Below the pieces are notes generated by a model. The model made no database searches. It saw nothing but the letters and a program-made list of their open reading frames with translations, and was not told the origin of the DNA. From Armatimonadota bacterium (GTDB taxonomy: Bacteria > Sysuimicrobiota > Sysuimicrobiia > Sysuimicrobiales > Kaftiobacteriaceae): DNA of 10,359 nt. Position 1 is the stretch's first letter; each line of letters starts with the position of its first letter. Where the stretch lies: contig JAIBHM010000045.1 of assembly GCA_020028535.1 (NCBI GenBank), forward strand, positions 1 to 10,359, read 5' to 3'. Below are positions 1 through 6,481 of the stretch, one piece after another. The position numbers were made by a program, and so were the translations under genes.

Positions 1-818
1 CCGCCTTCTATGACGGCGTGATTCACCCAGGACTGTTTGCAGCCACGCTTACCGCCTCGATGGCCATCCACGCCGCTACGAACCTGATCAACGATTACTA
101 CGACTACATGCGGGGCGTCGATGCGACGCAGCCTATCGGGCCGGGAGGAGCCATCCAGCAAGGAACGCTTTCCGCACGCGCGGTGCTCAGCGGGGCGCTG
201 GTGCTCTATGCGCTCGGCGGGGTGATCGGGATCTGGCTGATTGCCCTGCGCGGTTGGCCGGTCCTGCTGATCGGCGTGCTCAGTGTGCTCGCCGGCTATG
301 CCTACACGGGCGGTCCTGTTCCGCTGGGCTACGTGGGCCTTGGCGACCTCACCGTCTTCGTCTTCATGGGACTTGCCATCGTGTGCGGCGCATATTACGT
401 GCAGACGGGCACGCTTTCCGCGAGCGTGGTGTGGGCCGCCATCCCCATGGCGGCGCTTGTGGATGCCATCCTCGTCGCGAACAACCTGCGCGACCTCGAG
501 AACGATCGCGCGAAGGGTAAGCGCACCCTGGCCGCGCTGATCGGGCCGCGAGCAACGCGCCTGCACTTTCTCCTTCTGTGCGCGACTGCCTACGCGTCGG
601 TAATCCTGGGGGTCGCGGTGGGAGCGCTGCCCGTCCTGACCCTGCTCGCGCTGATGACGGTACCCGCGGCGCTCAACGTGTGGAGGGCCGTGCGTGTGGA
701 ACGGGATCCACGGCACCTGACCATCGGGGCGATCCGCGGGACGGCGCGGTTGCATATGAGAGTGGGGCTGCTGCTGTCCCTGGGCTTCGTCCTGACCGCG
801 CTTATCCGACTACCCTGA
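1..818 (+). CDS. menA: 1,4-dihydroxy-2-naphthoate polyprenyltransferase (MenA), 5'-truncated by window edge
   Basis: This is a UbiA-family integral membrane prenyltransferase that attaches the polyprenyl tail to 1,4-dihydroxy-2-naphthoate in menaquinone synthesis. The frame is open to the window edge (first full codon at 3, reading A-F-Y-D-G), so the true start lies upstream and roughly 20-35 N-terminal residues are missing; the GTG at 18 is not a real start. Counting from that GTG, the first Mg/diphosphate motif NDYYDYMRGVD is at residues 25-35. The MenA-typical YTGGPVPLGYVGLGD is at 96-110, and the second Asp-rich motif NNLRDLENDRAKGKRTLA is at 155-172. Long hydrophobic stretches fit the multi-helix UbiA fold. 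The combination YTGGP plus NNLRD separates MenA from UbiA (4-hydroxybenzoate) relatives. The 3' end overlaps the convergent aminopeptidase gene by 17 bp. No terminator is visible at the junction. Confidence 0.93.
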   Translation, partial: AFYDGVIHPGLFAATLTASMAIHAATNLINDYYDYMRGVDATQPIGPGGAIQQGTLSARAVLSGALVLYALGGVIGIWLIALRGWPVLLIGVLSVLAGYAYTGGPVPLGYVGLGDLTVFVFMGLAIVCGAYYVQTGTLSASVVWAAIPMAALVDAILVANNLRDLENDRAKGKRTLAALIGPRATRLHFLLLCATAYASVILGVAVGALPVLTLLALMTVPAALNVWRAVRVERDPRHLTIGAIRGTARLHMRVGLLLSLGFVLTALIRLP

Positions 819-1944
819 GATCTCGGGACAGCTTGCTCAACACTTCTGCGCCGGAGGCAGTGACGACCACGATCTCTTCCAGCCGCACGCCGAACTCCCC
901 CGGCAAATAGATCCCCGGTTCCACGCTGAAGGCCATGCCCGCTTCCAGGGGCGCTTCGTCTGTGTGCGTGATCGACGGAGGCTCGTGGACTGAAAGTCCG
1001 ATGCCGTGTCCTGTCCGATGCGTAAAGTGGTCGCCATGGTCGGCGCGCTCGATGACCCGCCGGGCGGCCAGGTCCACGTCCTTGATCGACGTTCCTGGGC
1101 GGATCACGCTCAACGCCGCCTGCACGGCGTCGTTCACAATCTTGTGAATCTCGAGGTACCGGGCGGAAGGCTTGTCCAGAAACGCCATCCGCGTAATGTC
1201 CGAGCAATATCCCTCGAGCCTGCTCCCGAGGTCGAAGAGCACCGGTTCGCTGGATTTCAACACGCGGTCGCTCGTCTGGTGGTGCGGGTAGGCGGAATTC
1301 GGGCCGGAGCCCACAATGGCGGCCGCGACTTCACTCGCCCCGGCGCTGGTGAATCCAGCCCCCGCCGCCGCTGCCACCTGGCGTTCGGTCGCCCCAGGCC
1401 GGGAGGCTTTGACGGCGGCCTCGATCGCGGCATCAGCCGTGGCCGCAACACGGCGGAGCGCGGCAATCTCGTCGGGCGCCTTCCGCATCCGCAGTGGGCC
1501 AAGGACGGTCGAAGCCGGAATGAACGCCGTTTCCCGCCAGACGTCCTGCAGGAGGAGCATCGCGTCGGCCCGCATCGTGTCGCCGACCCCGATCTTACGC
1601 GGCGCCCGGAACTGATCCCGGGCGGCGGCAAGAGCCCGTGCGGGTCCCTGCGCGTCGCTATAGGTAACGAAGGGCTGGCGGATATGCCGCTCCGACTGGT
1701 TCGCATTCAGGTCCGGGACCAGAAATAATCCTCGGTTCTCCGCAATGAAGAGGTAGCACGGACGCTCATCCGCATGCGGCGCGAAGCCGGTCAGGTACTT
1801 GAGATCATCACTCGGAGGGATCGCCAGCAGGTCGATGCCGGTTTCCGCCATCGCCCGCCGGACTCGATCCAGTCGTGCGGCGTAATCCACGAGTGCTGGA
1901 TTCGCCGGGAAGGGGTCCCTCCCTGGAGGAAACGGCGTATCCAA
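802..1944 (-). CDS. M24B family Xaa-Pro aminopeptidase/dipeptidase
   Basis: Cytosolic metallopeptidase of the creatinase/prolidase type, expected to cleave Xaa-Pro bonds or small proline peptides. A Creatinase_N-like domain (about residues 18-150) begins with YAARLDRVRRAMAETGIDLL. The pita-bread catalytic domain follows (about 155-375). All five dinuclear-metal ligands are visible: D238 (VLFDLGS), D249 (CSDITR), H313 (RTGHGIG), E342 (VEPGIY) and E356 (VRLEE). The accessory His residues of YPHHQTSDR (221-222) and of VHE (320) are also kept. Length of 380 is normal. The start is uncertain: the frame's first possible start after an in-frame TGA is a TTG at 1942-1944 with no Shine-Dalgarno sequence. 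A GTG at 1888-1890 (residue 19), just before the conserved domain, is the main alternative. The gene is divergent from the subtilase and convergent with menA. Family confidence is high; PepP versus PepQ specificity cannot be told. Confidence 0.92.
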   Translation of the reverse strand: MDTPFPPGRDPFPANPALVDYAARLDRVRRAMAETGIDLLAIPPSDDLKYLTGFAPHADERPCYLFIAENRGLFLVPDLNANQSERHIRQPFVTYSDAQGPARALAAARDQFRAPRKIGVGDTMRADAMLLLQDVWRETAFIPASTVLGPLRMRKAPDEIAALRRVAATADAAIEAAVKASRPGATERQVAAAAGAGFTSAGASEVAAAIVGSGPNSAYPHHQTSDRVLKSSEPVLFDLGSRLEGYCSDITRMAFLDKPSARYLEIHKIVNDAVQAALSVIRPGTSIKDVDLAARRVIERADHGDHFTHRTGHGIGLSVHEPPSITHTDEAPLEAGMAFSVEPGIYLPGEFGVRLEEIVVVTASGAEVLSKLSRDLRVVG

Positions 1945-1960
1945 AGGAGTAGATCAACTC

Positions 1961-2005
1961 AACTTCGGGCATGATCGAGAGGAACGCGCCGAAGTTCCGG
2001 CGCGT
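1961..2005. promoter_or_regulatory. Overlapping inverted repeats in the divergent spacer
   Basis: The 128-bp gap between the two divergently transcribed peptidase genes (1945-2072) holds two perfect 8-bp inverted repeats that share bases. AACTTCGG (1961-1968) pairs with CCGAAGTT (1989-1996). ACGCGCCG (1984-1991) pairs with CGGCGCGT (1998-2005) around a 6-nt loop. The two pairings exclude each other. They could be an operator for a dimeric regulator of either gene, or a switchable RNA structure in the leader of the minus-strand peptidase. No T-run follows, so a terminator is unlikely. I see no convincing -35/-10 pair on either strand in this gap. Confidence 0.3.
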
Positions 2006-2056
2006 ACCCCTCGTACTCCACCAGCTCAGCACGCCAGCCTTTTTCAGTATTTTCCG

Positions 2057-2063
2057 AAAGGAG
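2057..2063 (+). promoter_or_regulatory. Ribosome binding site of the subtilase
   Basis: AAAGGAG lies nine bases before the ATG at 2073. It fixes that start, which is immediately followed by a basic-hydrophobic signal peptide. Confidence 0.75.
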
Positions 2064-2072
2064 AACAGTTAA

Positions 2073-3356
2073 ATGAGACGGATCGGGCTGGTTCTGCTCG
2101 TGTTTATGTTCTTGGTCCTTCCGCTCTCCGCGCCCGGAATTGGCGCCCCTGCTCGGACCCGTACGCCCCCCGGAGATCGCGGCCGGTTCGTACACGATGA
2201 AGTCCTGGTGGCGTTCAGACCCGCTGCGAACCCAGCGGTCTTTGCCCGCGCCTTCGGTGGCCGCGTCCACGCGGAACTTCAGGGCCTCGGAGTGCATGTA
2301 CTCAAGGTGCCGTCCGGCGCGGTCGAGAACGTGATCGCCGCCCTCTCTCACAATCCCCAGGTTGAATTTGCCGAGCCCAATATCTACCTGCACCTGTACC
2401 TTGATCCCAACGACCCCTTTGACAACACAGATTGCTACTGGACCTCTGCTAATCAATGCATCACCCAGTGGGCATGGGCGAAGGTCAACGCCTACGCGGC
2501 GTGGGACGTGACGGCCGGCAACGCCGCGGTTCGCGTGGCCGTCGTCGACACCGGTATCGACGTGGGGGACCTGAACTATTCGACCCCCGACTACACGGGG
2601 CACGCAGACATCGTGGGCTGCCAGACTCCCATCATCAAGAGCTTCATCAGCGGCGAGTCCGGCAATGATGACCACGGGCACGGTACGCACGTCGCCGGCA
2701 CCATCGGCGCCTGTACAAACAACGGCATCGGGGTGGCCGGCGCGAACTGGGCCGTTCAGCTGATGGGTGTGAAGGTGCTGGACTGGTCTGGATCCGGCAC
2801 GCTGTCGGGCGTGGCCCAGGGAATCCGCTGGGCAGCCGACAACGGCGCGAATGTCGTCAACCTGAGCCTGGGCACCAGTTCACCTGCCAAGACTTTGGAG
2901 CGGGCGGTCAAGTACGCGTGGAACAAGGGTGCAGTCCTTGTGTGCGCCGCCGGCAACAGCGGCGGCACCCAGTTCACTTATCCCGCAGCCTACGTGAACT
3001 GTATCGCGGTGGCTGCCACGGATGAGAATGATGCCAGGGCAGCTTTCAGTAGTTACGGCGCATCGTGGGTGGACGTCGCGGCGCCCGGGGTGAACATTCT
3101 GTCCACCATCCAGGATGACTGGTTTTGGTGCTTCCTGTGCTACTGGTACGGCTATCTGCCGGAGTATGATGCCCTGTCGGGAACGTCCATGTCCGCCCCT
3201 CACGTCGCGGGACTGGCGGCCTTGATCTGGGCAAAGGGGTCGTGCACAACCAACACGTGCGTACGGCAGCAGATTGAACAGACGGCCGACCCGATCCCCG
3301 GGACGGGGAACTTTTGGCGGTATGGCCGGGTGAACTACTACAACGCGCTGAAGTAG
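2073..3356 (+). CDS. Secreted subtilisin-like serine protease (S8, thermitase-like) with ten cysteines
   Basis: Predicted exported protease made as a pre-pro-enzyme. A signal peptide (about residues 1-25, MRR then a Leu/Val/Phe-rich core) is followed by an I9-type propeptide (about 40-105: DEVLVAFRP ... NPQVEFAEPN). The mature subtilase domain (about 110-427) opens with the thermitase-like DPNDPF and AWDVTAGN. The catalytic triad is D159 (VVDTGID), H203 (HGHGTHVAGT) and S372 (SGTSMSAPHVAG), with oxyanion Asn N295 (AAGNSGG). Ten Cys fall in five neighbouring pairs (121/129, 183/214, 291/310, 353/356, 391/396), which suggests disulfides and an extracytoplasmic location. An unusual aromatic insertion (about 349-361, containing CFLC) precedes the catalytic Ser. 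There is no C-terminal anchor or sorting domain. It likely supplies peptides to the downstream importer. Nth starts 45 bp further on with no visible terminator between. Family very sure, substrate unknown. Confidence 0.95.
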   Translation: MRRIGLVLLVFMFLVLPLSAPGIGAPARTRTPPGDRGRFVHDEVLVAFRPAANPAVFARAFGGRVHAELQGLGVHVLKVPSGAVENVIAALSHNPQVEFAEPNIYLHLYLDPNDPFDNTDCYWTSANQCITQWAWAKVNAYAAWDVTAGNAAVRVAVVDTGIDVGDLNYSTPDYTGHADIVGCQTPIIKSFISGESGNDDHGHGTHVAGTIGACTNNGIGVAGANWAVQLMGVKVLDWSGSGTLSGVAQGIRWAADNGANVVNLSLGTSSPAKTLERAVKYAWNKGAVLVCAAGNSGGTQFTYPAAYVNCIAVAATDENDARAAFSSYGASWVDVAAPGVNILSTIQDDWFWCFLCYWYGYLPEYDALSGTSMSAPHVAGLAALIWAKGSCTTNTCVRQQIEQTADPIPGTGNFWRYGRVNYYNALK

Positions 3357-3401
3357 ACGACGCTCTAAAGTAAACCACGTAAGGAAAGGGCAGGGGGCGC
3401 G

Positions 3402-4196
3402 GTGAATGAACACTGCGTCCCCATGCCCGTCCCACGAGTCCGGATCCGACGCGCCGCCACCTCACCTGTAGAATCTCCTGCGCGGCGCCGGCGTAGAGTG
3501 CTCCGCATTATCGAGCGGCTGAAGGAGCGCTACCCTCAGGTCCGCGTTCCGCTCAAGCACCGCGACCCATTTCAATTACTCGTATCCACCATTCTCTCCG
3601 CGCAGTGCACAGATGCGATGGTGAATCGGGTGACACCGGTTCTGTTCGAGAAGTTCCGCACTCCTCAGGACTTTGCCGCGGCGCGCCCAGGTGATGTGCA
3701 AAGAATCATCAGGCCCACCGGGTTCTTCCGGCAGAAGACGAAATCCATCATCAACATGAGCCGGTCGCTGCTCGAACGGTACGGCGGGTCTGTGCCTCTG
3801 ACGATGGATGAGCTTGTCACCCTCGAAGGTGTGGGGCGCAAGACGGCCAACGTCCTGCTGTCCGCCAAACGCCTCGAACCCTGGGGCGGAGGCAACGACC
3901 CGGATGACGGTCTGGGCGTTGTGGTCGACACCCACGTCACCCGGCTCAGCCAGCGGCTGGGCCTGGCGACGACGGGCGATCCCGTCAAGATCGAGCAGCA
4001 GCTCAAGGAGATCGTCCCACGCGAGGAGTGGGATGGGTTTTCGCTGCGTTTGATCTACTTCGGCCGGGAGATCTGCACCGCGAAACGGCCGCTGTGCCCC
4101 ACCTGCCCGCTGCGTACACTCTGTCCCTCGGCCCCGTACCTGGGCTCGCCCCCGTGGATGCGCCGGCGCAGGGCCGGCCTCAGAGCAAGAACGTAA
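3402..4196 (+). CDS. nth: Endonuclease III (DNA glycosylase/AP lyase, FeS)
   Basis: Base-excision-repair enzyme that removes oxidised pyrimidines and nicks AP sites. The fold starts near residue 30 and shows DPFQLLVSTILSAQCTD (55-71). The helix-hairpin-helix LEGVGRKTANVLL (141-153) carries catalytic K147, and VVVDTHVTR holds catalytic D176. A C-x6-C-x2-C-x5-C cluster (C225, C232, C235, C241) binds a 4Fe-4S cluster. Compared with E. coli Nth, the segment between the KTAN of the hairpin and the catalytic Asp is about 11 residues longer (Gly/Asp-rich, about 155-171). The N-terminus (about 1-30) is a basic extension and the C-terminus ends in an Arg-rich tail. The GTG start at 3402 has GGGGG and AAGGAAAGG upstream; an ATG at 3423 (residue 8) is an alternative. 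The stop codon overlaps the ribosome binding site of the next gene, so the two are probably co-translated although functionally unrelated. Confidence 0.95.
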   Translation: MNEHCVPMPVPRVRIRRAATSPVESPARRRRRVLRIIERLKERYPQVRVPLKHRDPFQLLVSTILSAQCTDAMVNRVTPVLFEKFRTPQDFAAARPGDVQRIIRPTGFFRQKTKSIINMSRSLLERYGGSVPLTMDELVTLEGVGRKTANVLLSAKRLEPWGGGNDPDDGLGVVVDTHVTRLSQRLGLATTGDPVKIEQQLKEIVPREEWDGFSLRLIYFGREICTAKRPLCPTCPLRTLCPSAPYLGSPPWMRRRRAGLRART

Positions 4197-4204
4197 AAGG
4201 AGGA
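4195..4204 (+). promoter_or_regulatory. Ribosome binding site of the M20 gene overlapping the nth stop codon
   Basis: AAAAGGAGGA, a near-perfect Shine-Dalgarno sequence, includes the last two bases of the nth TAA (4194-4196). It lies five bases before the ATG at 4210. The overlap implies translational coupling between nth and the hydrolase gene. Confidence 0.8.
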
Positions 4205-4209
4205 CTCAT

Positions 4210-5604
4210 ATGGAGGACCTCAGTCGTATTGACGCGCACATCGACGACAACTTCGATCGTCATCTCGATCGGGTGCGCACCTTCGTGCGGCAGCCGAGCA
4301 TCAGCGGTGAGGGCGTCGGGATGCAGGAGACGGCGGAACTTGTGGCTGCCTCTATCAAGGAACTGGGCGGGCAGAGCGAGATCGTGCCGACCAGCGGATG
4401 GCCCGTGGTGTACGGCGAGATCGACGCCGGAGCTCCCCGCACCCTGCTGCTCTATGGGATGTATGATGTGCAGCCGGTCGCGGGTGAGGACTGGATCGTC
4501 CCGCCGTTCGGCGGGCAGATCGTGGACCAATTCGAAGACCTGGGGCGGTGCCTGGTCAACCGGGGCATCGCGAACCAGAAGGGTCCGCTGGCGGGAGCAT
4601 TCAACGCGCTGGCCAGTGTGAAAGCGGTTGCGGGGAAGTTACCTGTCAATCTCAAGTTTGTGGTGGAGGGCGAGGAGGAGCTGGGCAGCCGCCATCTTCC
4701 GGAGTTCATCACGCGGTACAAGGACCGGCTGCGCGCCGAAGGGACCTACTTCCCGGCGTTCGCCCAGGACCGCAACGGCAAGCCCATCATCTGGCTGGGC
4801 GTCAAGGGCATCGTGTTTTTCGAGCTGGTGTGCCGCGGAGGTAATTGGGGCGGGCCCACCACACGCGGCATCCACGGCAGCAACAACGCCTGGATCGCGA
4901 GTCCGGTCTGGCGGATGGTGCATGCCCTGAAGACGATGGTGGACGAGCACGAACGGATCGCGATCGACGGCTTCTACAAATCGGTGGCCCCGCCGACGGA
5001 CGAAGATGAGAAGGTGCTCGACCAGCTGGAGAAGACCTTCGAGCCGGACATCGTGCTCAAGTCTAATGACGTCCGGCGGTTCAAGTACAACCTGCGGGGC
5101 ACACCGCTGCTGCGGAGGTTTCTGTTCGAGCCGCAGCTCAACATCGATGGACTCGCGGGAGGCCACTACGGCGCGGGGACCAAGACGCTGTTGCCCCATG
5201 AAGTGCGGGTGAAGATGGATGTCAGGCTGGTGCCCAATATGGAGCCCGAAGAGGTGCGCGAGCGGATCAAGGCGCATCTGCGAAAGATCGGGTGTGCCGA
5301 TTTTGAGCTCCATCTGGAGGAGGGCTATCCCTGGGCGAGGATGAGTCCGTCGGCGGCCATTTCGCAGGCGATGATCCGTACGATGAGCGCCTTCGGGCGG
5401 GAGCCGGAGATCTGGCCGAACATCGCGGGGTCCGCCCCTTTTTACCTGTTCAGCCGCGTGCTCGGACAGCCGTTCACGATTGGGGGGATGGGTCATGGCG
5501 GTCGCCAGCACAGCCCGAACGAATATGCCACCGTCGAGGGCATCCGCCTGTTCGAAAAGTCCGCGGCGCGGTTCCTCTACGAGTTCGCCGGGATCAAGGA
5601 ATAA
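4210..5604 (+). CDS. M20-family metallohydrolase (dipeptidase-like) with altered metal ligands
   Basis: Cytosolic M20/M25/M40-type hydrolase, expected to act on dipeptides or N-acyl/carbamoyl amino acids. Catalytic halves (about residues 1-195 and 390-464) flank a lid/dimerisation domain (about 200-385). Conserved features are present: D86 in YDVQP, general base E156 and ligand E157 in EGEEELGS, D187 in AQDRNG, H222 in RGIHGS (the place of the DLHSG His), and H434 in RQHSPNE. Two ligands are not typical. The GHxD His is M84 (YGMYDVQP, codon ATG at 4459-4461), and the bridging Asp of RGxxDxKG is N122 (NRGIANQKG, codon AAC at 4573-4575). The rest of the protein is intact and of normal length (464), which argues for a specialised subfamily rather than decay. 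The strong ribosome binding site at 4195-4204 fixes the start. A racemase-family gene and a peptide-type ABC importer follow on the same strand. Confidence 0.9.
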   Translation: MEDLSRIDAHIDDNFDRHLDRVRTFVRQPSISGEGVGMQETAELVAASIKELGGQSEIVPTSGWPVVYGEIDAGAPRTLLLYGMYDVQPVAGEDWIVPPFGGQIVDQFEDLGRCLVNRGIANQKGPLAGAFNALASVKAVAGKLPVNLKFVVEGEEELGSRHLPEFITRYKDRLRAEGTYFPAFAQDRNGKPIIWLGVKGIVFFELVCRGGNWGGPTTRGIHGSNNAWIASPVWRMVHALKTMVDEHERIAIDGFYKSVAPPTDEDEKVLDQLEKTFEPDIVLKSNDVRRFKYNLRGTPLLRRFLFEPQLNIDGLAGGHYGAGTKTLLPHEVRVKMDVRLVPNMEPEEVRERIKAHLRKIGCADFELHLEEGYPWARMSPSAAISQAMIRTMSAFGREPEIWPNIAGSAPFYLFSRVLGQPFTIGGMGHGGRQHSPNEYATVEGIRLFEKSAARFLYEFAGIKE

Positions 5605-5692
5605 GCGCGCGGGCGGGAGGATACTCGGGCCAATTCTACGAAAACAAAGGCCCATACCCCACCCAGGTACGAAATCCGCACGGAGGTGAATA

Positions 5693-6430
5693 ATGCGGCT
5701 GCTGTACATCTTGCCGGGCAGCCTTTCCCGCACCGAACTGGGCGAGCGGGAGATTGAACGCCGCCGCGGTATCCTGCAGCGCCTGGCGGCACCGGGCACT
5801 GAGGTCGGGATCACAGACGTTCCGGAGGGTCCCAGCTCGATCGAGTCGGCATACGAAGAGTACCTCTCCGTGCCCGGCACGCTGCAGCGGGTTCAGGCCG
5901 CGGAGCGCGACGGATACGACGCGGCCATCGTCGGGTGCTTTGGGGATCCGGGGGTAGACGCGGCGCGCGAGCTGGTCGAGATGCGCGTGGTCGGCCCGGC
6001 GGAGGCCTCGATGCTTTTCGCCTGCACCCTCGGCCACAGCTTCTCAGTTATCACGGTCCTGGAGTCTGTGGTTGCCCCGCTGCGGCATCTCGCCCATCGC
6101 ATCGGAGTCGCCCAGAAAGTCGCATCCGTCCGGGGTGTGGATATCCCGGTTCTGGATCTGGCGAAGGACCGCGCGCGCAGCGTAGCACGCATGATCGCGC
6201 TCGGTCGGAGAGCGGTGGAAGAAGACGGGGCAGACGCCCTCGTGCTTGGATGCATGAGCATGGGGTTCCTCGAGGCCCATGAGGAGATCGCCGCCGAAAC
6301 CGGCGTGCCGGTGGTCAATCCCGTCTACGCCGCGCTCAAGATGGCCGAGGCGCTGTACGGGGCGGGGCTGCGCCACAGCAAGCGCGCCTATCCGGTGCCG
6401 CCGAAGCTGCGGACCGTACACGTCGGATAA
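5693..6430 (+). CDS. Asp/Glu/hydantoin racemase family protein
   Basis: Cofactor-independent two-cysteine racemase family, 245 residues, a usual length. The two catalytic cysteines are C82 in IVGCFGDPGVDAARE (79-93) and C187 in LVLGCMSMGFLE (184-195). The GCFxDPG motif and the PAEAS stretch (102-106) are closer to hydantoin racemases (HyuE) than to aspartate or glutamate racemases, but the substrate is not proven. The start is set by GGAGGTGA at 5682-5689 just ahead of the ATG. The gene lies 88 bp after the M20 hydrolase and 51 bp before the importer's binding protein. A role converting D/L forms of an imported or released compound, such as a hydantoin or N-carbamoyl amino acid, is therefore plausible. 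A maleate/allantoin racemase-like activity is an alternative. The 88-bp gap upstream shows no clear terminator or promoter. Confidence 0.87.
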   Translation: MRLLYILPGSLSRTELGEREIERRRGILQRLAAPGTEVGITDVPEGPSSIESAYEEYLSVPGTLQRVQAAERDGYDAAIVGCFGDPGVDAARELVEMRVVGPAEASMLFACTLGHSFSVITVLESVVAPLRHLAHRIGVAQKVASVRGVDIPVLDLAKDRARSVARMIALGRRAVEEDGADALVLGCMSMGFLEAHEEIAAETGVPVVNPVYAALKMAEALYGAGLRHSKRAYPVPPKLRTVHVG

Positions 6431-6444
6431 CGCAAGGTAGCATA

Positions 6445-6460
6445 CGGGCGGCGACGCCCG
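6445..6460 (+). promoter_or_regulatory. Small GNRA-capped hairpin ahead of the binding-protein gene
   Basis: CGGGCG-GCGA-CGCCCG forms a 6-bp GC stem with a GCGA (GNRA-type) tetraloop, shortly before the ribosome binding site AGAGGGGG (6466-6473) of the next gene. No T-run follows. It may stabilise or modulate the mRNA, or be chance in GC-rich DNA. Confidence 0.3.
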
Positions 6461-6481
6461 ACTCGAGAGGGGGATGGCATC

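Noticed and set aside
1808..2032. 74-residue minus-strand frame running from the divergent spacer into the aminopeptidase gene in another frame
   Set aside because: It overlaps the real coding frame for much of its length and matches no family I recognise. It could be a missed small gene, but nothing supports it.
2031..2056. T-rich stretch before the subtilase as promoter or terminator
   Set aside because: There is no stable stem before the T-runs, and no -35 box at proper spacing from the weak -10-like CAGTAT.
5627..5653. Possible hairpin GGGCC ... GGCCC between the M20 and racemase genes
   Set aside because: Only 5 bp with a 17-nt loop and no T-run; expected by chance.
4639..5880. 413-residue open frame on the minus strand across the M20 and racemase genes
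   Set aside because: It lies opposite two well-supported genes, is Arg/His/Pro/Leu-rich in the way GC-rich antisense frames are, and shows no family motif.
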